This document shows positions 56,521 to 64,000 of a stretch of 64,000 nucleotides of DNA, piece by piece. The position numbers and the translations under genes were made by a program. Source of the DNA: Actinomadura sp. NBRC 104425. Its GTDB lineage: Bacteria > Actinomycetota > Actinomycetes > Streptosporangiales > Streptosporangiaceae. The stretch is taken from assembly GCF_030269545.1 (NCBI RefSeq), contig NZ_BSTN01000003.1, positions 248,001-312,000 on the forward strand, given 5' to 3'. Below the pieces are notes generated by a model. It made no database searches. It saw nothing but the letters and a program-made list of their open reading frames with translations, and was not told the origin of the DNA. How positions within the stretch are numbered: position 1 is the first letter of the stretch; each line of letters opens with the position of its first letter.

Positions 56521-59390
56521 GTCCGCCGACGGTAGCGCAGGGCGCGCGCCAGGACCTGGGCCAGATGCAGGCCCTCACGGTGCGTCCCCTGGGCGATCTG
56601 GGTGCGGCAGGAGAACCCGTCGGCGAGGATGAGGTCGTCGCCGGAGGCCGCGCGCACCTTGGGGTACAGCTCGCGTTCGGCGCAGCCCTGGGAGACCTCC
56701 CAGTGGCCCGGCTCGAACCCGAAGTTGCCCGCCAGGCCGCAGCAGCCGGCGCCCACCACGTCCGGGTCGACGCCGAGGCGCGCCAGGACGGCGCGGTCGG
56801 CGTCGTAGGAGCCCTTGGCCTCCTGGTGGCAGTGCACCTGCGCGACGGCCCGCGCGTCCAGTGCGGCGAACGGCCAGTCCCCGTCGTGTTCGGCGACGAC
56901 CTCGGCCAGGGTCGTCATGCCGGATGCGAGCTTGTCCGCGCGCTCGTCGTCCGGCAGCAGCTCGGGCGCCTCGGCCCGGAGCATGACGGTGCACGACGGC
57001 TCCAGGCCGACGATGGGCAGGCCCCTGGCAAGGGCGGGCTCCAGGACGTCCAGCGTGTGCCGCAGCACGCGCCGCGCCACCGTGAGCTGCCCCGTCGAAT
57101 GCCATGTGAGCCCGCAGCAGACCCGGCCGGGCGGGACGACGACGCGGTATCCGAGCGCCTCCAGCACCTCGATCGCGTCGCGCCCCACTTCGGGGGTGTG
57201 GAAGTTGGTGAAGGTGTCGGGCCACAGCACGACCGTCCGGCCGCCCCCGGGCCGGGGACCGCGCCGCCGGAACCACCGTTGCAGGCTCTCCTCCGCGAAC
57301 CGCACCATCTGCCTGCGGGGCTCCACACCGGCGAAGCGCTTGACGGCCCCGGCGACGCGGTCACGCGCCAGGGCGGCGTTGACGAGGCGGGCGGGCGCCC
57401 CGGACACCATGCGCGACCACAACGGCAGCCACCCCATGGAGTAGTGCGCCATGGGGCGCCGCCGCCCGGCGTAGTGGCGGTGCAGGAACTCGGCCTTGTA
57501 CGTGGCCATGTCGACGTTCACGGGGCATTCGTGCGCGCACGCCTTGCAGGACAGGCACAGGTCGAGCGCGTCCAACACCTCGGTGGACCGCCAGCCGCCG
57601 GTGACGGTGCGGCCGCGCAGCATCTCGGCGAGCACGCGCGCGCGTCCCCGCGTCGAGTGCACCTCGTCCCGGGTCACCTTGAACGACGGGCACATCGCCC
57701 CCGCGTCCAGGGTGCGGCACGCGCCCACGCCCACGCACCTGTGCACCGCCGCCGCGAACGAGCCCCCGTCGCGGGAGAGCGCGTGCACCGGTGTGACGGG
57801 CAGCGCGTCGCGTCCCGGGCCGGGCCGCAGGTCGGCGTCCAGCGGCGCCGGATCGACGAGCACCCCGGGGTTGAGCCGGCGGCCGGGGTCGAAGACGTCC
57901 TTGAATGCGGCGAACGCCTTGAGCAGGTCCGCCGAGTACATCCGGGGCAGCAGTTCGGAGCGGGCGCGCCCGTCGCCGTGCTCGCCCGACACCGTGCCGC
58001 CGTAGGACGCCACCAGGTCGGCGGCGTCCTCCACGAACCGCCGGTAGCCCGCCACACCCGGCTCGTCGGCGAGGTCGAAGTCGACGCGCAGGTGCACGCA
58101 CCCTTCGCCGAAGTGCCCGTACGGCACGCCGTGCAACCCGTGCCGCTGCATCAGCGCGTACAGGTCGCGCAGGTAACCGGGGAGGGCGGCGGGCGGCACG
58201 GCCGAGTCCTCCCACCCGGGCCACGCCTCTCCGCCCCCGGGGCGCCGCGTGACGATGCCCGAGCCGGCCTCCCGGATCCACCACAGCGCCCGCATCTTGC
58301 GCGGGTCCTCCACCACGACCGAGGTGACCTCGGGCAGACGCTCCCGCACGCTGTCGACGAGCACGTGCGCCGCCTCCCGCGCGTGCGCAACGGAATCGCC
58401 GCCGACCTCGCAGTACAGCCAGCCGCCGCCTTCGCACAGCTCCGCCCCGGCCGTGGCCCGCCCCGGTTGGGAACGCAGCGCGTCCAGCATGTCGGACGCC
58501 ATGCCCTCGACGGTCAACGCGCCCATGCCCGCCACCACCGGGGCCAGCTCGGCGGCGACGAACACGTCGGGGAACCCCAGGACGGCCAGCACCCGGGCGT
58601 TGGGGACCGGCACCAGCCGCACGGTGGCCTCGGTGACGACCCCGCAGGTGCCCTCGCTGCCCACCAGCGCCTTGGCCACATCGAACCCGCGCTCCGGCAG
58701 CAGGTGGTGCAGCCCGTAGCCCGACACCTGGCGGCTGAACCTGCCCAGTTCCGTACGCAGCGGGGCCAGGTGCGCGTCGCGCAACCGGGTCAGGTCCGCG
58801 TCGATGGCCGCGTCCCCCGAGGTGCCCCGCCGGGCGTGCAGCTCCCTGCCGTCGGCCGTCAGCATCTTCAGCGCCAAGACGTTGTCGGACGTCGTCCCCC
58901 AGGCCACCGAATGCGACCCGCACGCGTTGTTGCCGATCATCCCGCCGAGGGTGCACCGCGAGTGCGTGGACGGGTCCGGCCCGAACGTCAGGCCGTACTC
59001 GCCGGCCGCCGCGCGCAGGTCGTCCAGCACCACGCCGGGCTGCACGACGGCCGTCCGCGCGTCCGGGTCGATCTCCAGGATCCGGTCGAGATGGCGCGAG
59101 GTGTCGACGACGACGCCCGCGCCGATCGAGTTGCCCGCGATGGACGTGCCGCCGCCGCGCATGGTCACCGGCAGGCCCGCCTCCCGCGCGATCTCCAGGA
59201 CCAGCGCCAGCTCCTCCGCCGAGCGCGGCTCGGCCACCGCCGCCGGGACCTGCCGGTAGAGGGACGCGTCGGAGGAGTAGGCCGCGCGCGTGGTCGGGTC
59301 CGTCCGGAAGACCCCGGGCAGCCGCCGTGCCAACTCGACTCCCACGCCGAAACTCCTCTCACTGATGACCGAAACGGGCGTTCCCATCAT
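56517..59390 (-). CDS. FAD-linked oxidase fused to Fe-S/CCG domains (D-2-hydroxyacid dehydrogenase-like)
   Basis: A 957-residue fusion. N-terminal FAD domain (RGGGTSIAGNSIGAGVVVDTSR, NACGSHSVAWGTTSDNVL), C-terminal FAD-oxidase lobe (EGCVHLRVDFDLADEP, SGEHGDGRARSELLP), then Fe-S binding CLSCKACAHECPVN with an earlier CVGVGACRTLDAG segment, and two CCG motifs (RVCCGLTWHS and GCCGLAGNFGFEPGHWE). This Ydij/D-2-hydroxyglutarate dehydrogenase-like layout oxidises a D-2-hydroxy acid. ATG/GTG at 59390. It shares a divergent gap with the GH15 gene. Confidence 0.9.
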   Translation of the reverse strand: MMGTPVSVISERSFGVGVELARRLPGVFRTDPTTRAAYSSDASLYRQVPAAVAEPRSAEELALVLEIAREAGLPVTMRGGGTSIAGNSIGAGVVVDTSRHLDRILEIDPDARTAVVQPGVVLDDLRAAAGEYGLTFGPDPSTHSRCTLGGMIGNNACGSHSVAWGTTSDNVLALKMLTADGRELHARRGTSGDAAIDADLTRLRDAHLAPLRTELGRFSRQVSGYGLHHLLPERGFDVAKALVGSEGTCGVVTEATVRLVPVPNARVLAVLGFPDVFVAAELAPVVAGMGALTVEGMASDMLDALRSQPGRATAGAELCEGGGWLYCEVGGDSVAHAREAAHVLVDSVRERLPEVTSVVVEDPRKMRALWWIREAGSGIVTRRPGGGEAWPGWEDSAVPPAALPGYLRDLYALMQRHGLHGVPYGHFGEGCVHLRVDFDLADEPGVAGYRRFVEDAADLVASYGGTVSGEHGDGRARSELLPRMYSADLLKAFAAFKDVFDPGRRLNPGVLVDPAPLDADLRPGPGRDALPVTPVHALSRDGGSFAAAVHRCVGVGACRTLDAGAMCPSFKVTRDEVHSTRGRARVLAEMLRGRTVTGGWRSTEVLDALDLCLSCKACAHECPVNVDMATYKAEFLHRHYAGRRRPMAHYSMGWLPLWSRMVSGAPARLVNAALARDRVAGAVKRFAGVEPRRQMVRFAEESLQRWFRRRGPRPGGGRTVVLWPDTFTNFHTPEVGRDAIEVLEALGYRVVVPPGRVCCGLTWHSTGQLTVARRVLRHTLDVLEPALARGLPIVGLEPSCTVMLRAEAPELLPDDERADKLASGMTTLAEVVAEHDGDWPFAALDARAVAQVHCHQEAKGSYDADRAVLARLGVDPDVVGAGCCGLAGNFGFEPGHWEVSQGCAERELYPKVRAASGDDLILADGFSCRTQIAQGTHREGLHLAQVLARALRYRRRT

Positions 59391-59396
59391 GCCCCC

Positions 59397-59425
59397 GCCC
59401 CGCCCGCCCGCGGACAGGGCGGGGC
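59397..59425. other. Hairpin in the divergent FAD-oxidase/GH15 gap
   Basis: GCCCCGCCC (59397-59405) and GGGCGGGGC (59417-59425) form a 9-bp stem with an 11-nt loop. It lies in an 86-bp divergent gap, so it may be a regulatory structure or a by-product of base composition. Confidence 0.35.
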
Positions 59426-59476
59426 ACGACCGGCGCCGATTCCGGGCTTACGCTGGGAAGACACGGGGGGCTTGCC

Positions 59477-61309
<1,833 letters not shown>

Positions 61310-61320
61310 TCCCGCGGCGC

Positions 61321-61440
61321 AGGCGGTCGGCCGAGGTAGGCGGCGCGGACCCGGGGGTCCTTGCGGACGGTGCCGGGCGGCCCGTCGGCGATCACCTCGC
61401 CGAGGCCCAGCACGACGACCCGGTCGCAGACGGACGCCAC
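61321..61440 (-). pseudogene. LivG (branched-chain amino-acid ABC ATPase) C-terminal remnant
   Basis: MASVCDRVVVLGLGEVIADG and VRKDPRVRAAYLGRPP match the last about 40 residues of LivG-type ATPases. The Walker and signature domains are missing, and the frame then continues into antisense of the GH15 gene. This is the tail of a deleted transporter operon. Confidence 0.6.
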
Positions 61441-61506
61441 CGGCGGTCGGGGGTGTCAACGGCGACCTCGCGCCGCCCGCCGCCGGAGTCGGCGCACCCG
61501 AGACGC

Positions 61507-61535
61507 TCGACCAAGCAAATGCTTGGTGCTAGCGT
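61507..61535 (+). promoter_or_regulatory. Promoter of zinc ADH gene with operator in spacer
   Basis: TCGACC (61507-61512), 17-bp spacer, TAGCGT (61530-61535). The operator 61510-61527 fills the spacer, the same design as at 16697. Confidence 0.5.
61510..61527. promoter_or_regulatory. KstR2-type operator, perfect 18-bp arms
   Basis: ACCAAGC-aaat-GCTTGGT is a perfect match to the 18-bp consensus at all 14 fixed positions; the 14-mer register (61514-61527) has one mismatch. It is 28 bp upstream of the GTG start of the zinc ADH. Confidence 0.75.
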
Positions 61536-61555
61536 GCTGCGCGGAGGTGAGCGAC

Positions 61556-62668
61556 GTGGCGAGCACGGTGATGCGCGCGGCGCTGCTGCGTAAGTTCGGC
61601 GCCCCGCTGCAGGTCGCCGAGGTCGAGGTGCAGGCCCCCGCGGCGGGCGAGGTGCAGGTCGCGGTGGCCGCGTCCGGCGTCTGCGGCTCCGATCTGAAGG
61701 CCCTGGACGGCAAGAGCCCGGTGGTGTCGCACCTGCCGTGCGTGCTCGGCCACGAGAGCGCGGGCGTGGTGGAGGAGGTCGGCCCCGGCGTCACCGCGGT
61801 CCGGCCCGGCGACCATGTGATCGTCGCGATGAACGGGCCGTGCGGGCGCTGCCGCGAGTGCGCCCGCGGCCGCGCGCACCTGTGCTCGGGGCCAGCCCGG
61901 CTGGCCGCGATCACGGGCACGATGCCGGACGGGAGCACCCGGCTGTCGGCCGGCGGCCAGGCCGTGCGGCCCTACATCGGCATCGGCGCCTTCGCCGAGA
62001 AGGTCGTGGTGGCCGAGGCGATGTGCGTCAAGGTCGCAAAAGACGCGCCGCTCGACCTGCTCGCGCTGACCGCCTGCAGTGTCGTCACCGGCGTGGGCGC
62101 GGTGCTCAACACCGCGCGGGTCGAGCCCGGCGCCAGCGTGCTGGTGGCGGGCTGCGGCGGCGTCGGGCTGAACGTGGTGCAGGGCGCCGCGCTGGCCGGC
62201 GCCACCACGATCATCGCCGCGGACGTGGTGGACGCCAAGCTCAAGCTGGCCGAGGAGTTCGGCGCCACGCACACGCTGCCCGCCGGGGACCTGCCGCGCC
62301 GGGTCGGCGGGATCGTGCGCGGCGGCGTCGACTACGCCTTCGACGCCACCGGCGTGCCGCAGGTGCTGACCGAGGCGTTCGCCGCCACCCGGCCCGGCGG
62401 CACCACCGTCATGGTCGGCAGCCCCGCCGCCGACGCCGAGCTGCGGCTGCCCGCCGGGCGGCTGTTCGCGTCCCGGCGGCTGATGGGCACCCAGGGCGGC
62501 GACGCCGTGCCCGCCCGCGACCTGCCCCTGCTGGTCGACCTCTACCGGCGCGGCCGCCTGAACCTGGCGGGCCTGGTCAGCGAGCGCGTCCCGCTGGAGG
62601 AGATCAACGAGGCGGTCGCGCACGTCCGGTCGGGCGCCGTGGCCCGTTCCGTCGTCGTCTTCGAGTGA
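61556..62668 (+). CDS. Zinc-dependent alcohol dehydrogenase (MDR family)
   Basis: A 370-residue medium-chain dehydrogenase. Catalytic zinc region: SGVCGSDLKAL and GHESAGVVEEVG; structural zinc CGRCRECARGRAHLC; NAD fold VLVAGCGGVGLNVVQGAALAGA with Asp in IIAADVVDAK. Several in-frame starts exist (GTG 61547, 61556, 61568, ATG 61571); 61556 has the best GGAGG spacing. The upstream operator places it in the KstR2-type regulon. It interconverts an alcohol and aldehyde, substrate unknown. Confidence 0.9.
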   Translation: MASTVMRAALLRKFGAPLQVAEVEVQAPAAGEVQVAVAASGVCGSDLKALDGKSPVVSHLPCVLGHESAGVVEEVGPGVTAVRPGDHVIVAMNGPCGRCRECARGRAHLCSGPARLAAITGTMPDGSTRLSAGGQAVRPYIGIGAFAEKVVVAEAMCVKVAKDAPLDLLALTACSVVTGVGAVLNTARVEPGASVLVAGCGGVGLNVVQGAALAGATTIIAADVVDAKLKLAEEFGATHTLPAGDLPRRVGGIVRGGVDYAFDATGVPQVLTEAFAATRPGGTTVMVGSPAADAELRLPAGRLFASRRLMGTQGGDAVPARDLPLLVDLYRRGRLNLAGLVSERVPLEEINEAVAHVRSGAVARSVVVFE

Positions 62669-62733
62669 CTCTCCTGCGGCGTCGGCGAGCTCGTATAGAT
62701 TCCTGCTGACCCTCCGCCGGCGAGAGGAACGAC

Positions 62734-63282
62734 GTGAACGACCAGCCGCCTCCGCACCACTCCCCCTATGGGCAGGCGCCTGGAGCGCCGCCGCCTCCCG
62801 GATACACGCCTCCCCCCGGGTACGGCTCGGGTCCCGGGGCCGGGAACCCCTACGGCTACGGGCCGCAGCCGCCGGGAGGGTACGGGCCGCCCGGCGTCCC
62901 GCCGAACCCGCAGGGCCCGGTCAGGCCGGACGACACCACCTGGGCGCTGCTGTGCTACGTGCTCACGATCGCGGTGGGCTTCCTCGCGCCGCTGGTGCTG
63001 TATTTCGTCAAGAAGAACGAGTCGCCGTTCGTGCGGCACCACGCCGCGCAGTCGCTCAACGTGCAGATCACCTACCTGCTGCACGTCCTCATCGCGCTGG
63101 CGGTCGGCGGGGTGCTCGCGGCGGTGTTCCAGCATCCGGCACCGCTGGTCATCTGCTTCGTGCCGGTGCTGCTGTTCCACATGGTCGCGCAGTGGGTGCT
63201 GCTGATCCTGGGCGCCGTCCGCGCCAACCAGGGGGTCGCCAACCGCTTCCCGACGTGGCTGTGCTTCCGGATGGTGCGCTAG
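62734..63282 (+). CDS. DUF4870 membrane protein with Pro/Gly-rich N-terminus
   Basis: A 182-residue protein. A long Pro/Gly/Tyr-rich cytosolic N-terminus (about 1-62) is followed by the DUF4870 domain: TTWALLCYVLTIAVGFLAPLVLYFVKKNES, VRHHAAQSLNVQITYLL, and two more helices to the end. DUF4870 proteins (e.g. in sporulation/membrane-stress contexts) are small membrane proteins of unknown biochemistry. GTG 62734 follows GAGAGGAACGAC. Single gene. Confidence 0.8.
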   Translation: MNDQPPPHHSPYGQAPGAPPPPGYTPPPGYGSGPGAGNPYGYGPQPPGGYGPPGVPPNPQGPVRPDDTTWALLCYVLTIAVGFLAPLVLYFVKKNESPFVRHHAAQSLNVQITYLLHVLIALAVGGVLAAVFQHPAPLVICFVPVLLFHMVAQWVLLILGAVRANQGVANRFPTWLCFRMVR

Positions 63283-63298
63283 CCCGAGCAGGGCTCCG

Positions 63299-64000
63299 CT
63301 AGCGGTCCAGGTAGGCCGCGGCGTAGTCGTCCAGGACGGCCAGCGCGGCGTCGCGGCCCCCGGCGGGGACGCGCAGCACCACCTCGTCGATCCCGAGCGA
63401 GGCGTAGTAGTCGAGCTTGCGCGGGGTCGGCAGCGTCCCGAACGGCACGACCCGCGCCATCGCGCGCCCGGCGGCCTCGCACGCCGCGCGCAGGGCGGGC
63501 AGCGCCTCGCGCACGCCCGCCCCGCCGATCGGCATCCATCCGTCGCCGTACTCGGCGACGTGCGCGAACAGCGTGGGGCCGGGCGCCCCGCCCAGCAGCA
63601 CCGGCACGCGGCCAGCGGGCTTGGGCCACGACCAGCAGGGCTCGAAAGACACGAACTCGCCGGCGAAGGACGCCTCGTCGCGCGTCCACAGCTCGCGCAT
63701 GGCCAGCACGTGCTCGCGCACGACGGCCCGGCGGCGCGTCCAGGGCACGCCGTGGTCGGCGGCCTCCTCGGCGTTCCAGCCGTAGCCGACGCCGAGCACG
63801 ACGCGGCCGCCGGAGATGCGGTCCAGCGTGGCGACGGCCTTGGCGGTCACGATCGGGTCGCGCTGGGCGGGCAGGCACACCCCGGTGCCGAGGGCGATCC
63901 GCTCGGTGACGGCAGCGGCGGCGGCCAGCGCGACGAACGGGTCGGGCGTGCGGGCGTACTCCTCGGGCAGCACGTCGTCGCCGGTCGGCGGGGGCGTGCG
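63299..64000 (-). CDS. LLM-class F420-dependent oxidoreductase, 5' end outside window
   Basis: The visible 3' part (about 233 residues) includes FVALAAAAAVTERIALGTGV, GRVVLGVGYGWNAEEAADHGV and VPVLLGGAPGPTLFAHVAEY, typical of TIGR03619-type F420-dependent LLM enzymes. The N-terminus lies beyond the right edge. It is leftward and convergent with the DUF4870 gene. Confidence 0.85.
   Translation of the reverse strand, partial: RTPPPTGDDVLPEEYARTPDPFVALAAAAAVTERIALGTGVCLPAQRDPIVTAKAVATLDRISGGRVVLGVGYGWNAEEAADHGVPWTRRRAVVREHVLAMRELWTRDEASFAGEFVSFEPCWSWPKPAGRVPVLLGGAPGPTLFAHVAEYGDGWMPIGGAGVREALPALRAACEAAGRAMARVVPFGTLPTPRKLDYYASLGIDEVVLRVPAGGRDAALAVLDDYAAAYLDR

Noticed and set aside
59397..59425. 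Hairpin as a terminator
   Set aside because: It lies between divergent starts, so it cannot end either gene; kept only as a low-confidence structure.

Overview
The window is very GC-rich, with strong third-position GC bias, GTG starts and many 4-base ATGA/GTGA gene overlaps. It carries an actinobacterial Cys-type leader peptide, several F420/flavin LLM oxidoreductases, SCP-x-like thiolase homologues and a KstR2-like TetR regulator. Together these point to a chromosomal segment of a filamentous actinomycete. A Thermomonosporaceae/Actinomadura-type host is my inference. I see no phage, transposase, CRISPR, rRNA or tRNA.

Layout. 1-1.6 kb: divergent thiolase-like gene (cut by the window edge) and flavin reductase. 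1.7-7.2 kb: a leftward XylFGH-type sugar ABC operon with two separate ATPase genes, ending in its ROK regulator. 7.6-12.3 kb: housekeeping and unknown genes (membrane protein, PTH2-type peptidyl-tRNA hydrolase, PrmC-like methyltransferase, HAD phosphatase). 12.4-19.5 kb: kstR2-like regulator with a clear terminator, a second thiolase-like protein, a DUF2156 membrane protein, an LLM oxidoreductase and an unusual acyl-CoA synthetase. 19.5-26.5 kb: a seven-gene leftward organosulfur operon headed by a 22-codon Cys leader peptide (SsuA/SsuC/SsuB-like transporter, DszB-like desulfinase, two SsuD-like monooxygenases, one signal-less binding-protein-fold protein). 26.6-38.4 kb: cyclase, serine hydrolase, SDR/isochorismatase-like pair, endonuclease V, and a rightward DUF35-VOC-acyl-CoA synthetase-ATP-grasp ligase-SDR operon, then amidase/TetR sharing a perfect 24-bp palindrome. 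38.4-48.4 kb: gene remnants, SMI1/KNR4-like protein, HIT protein, SpoIIE-type phosphatase, iron alcohol dehydrogenase and a two-component system. 48.6-64 kb: hydantoinase A/B plus LLM operon, MFS carrier, PaaI thioesterase, FAD/Fe-S oxidase, GH15 trehalase-like enzyme, zinc alcohol dehydrogenase, DUF4870 protein and a truncated LLM gene.

What links it together: nine palindromes of the form (A)CCAAGC-N4-GCTTGG(T), or the overlapping 14-mer AnCAAGnnCTTGnT, lie upstream of the thiolase-like, flavin reductase, kstR2, LLM/acyl-CoA synthetase, SDR/isochorismatase, DUF35-acyl-CoA synthetase, hydantoinase/LLM and zinc ADH genes. The 14-mer is the motif known for mycobacterial KstR2, and a KstR2-like gene lies among the sites, so much of the window looks like one regulon for CoA-thioester (steroid or terpenoid-like) catabolism. 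Functions are inferred from remembered family motifs; no database search was run.
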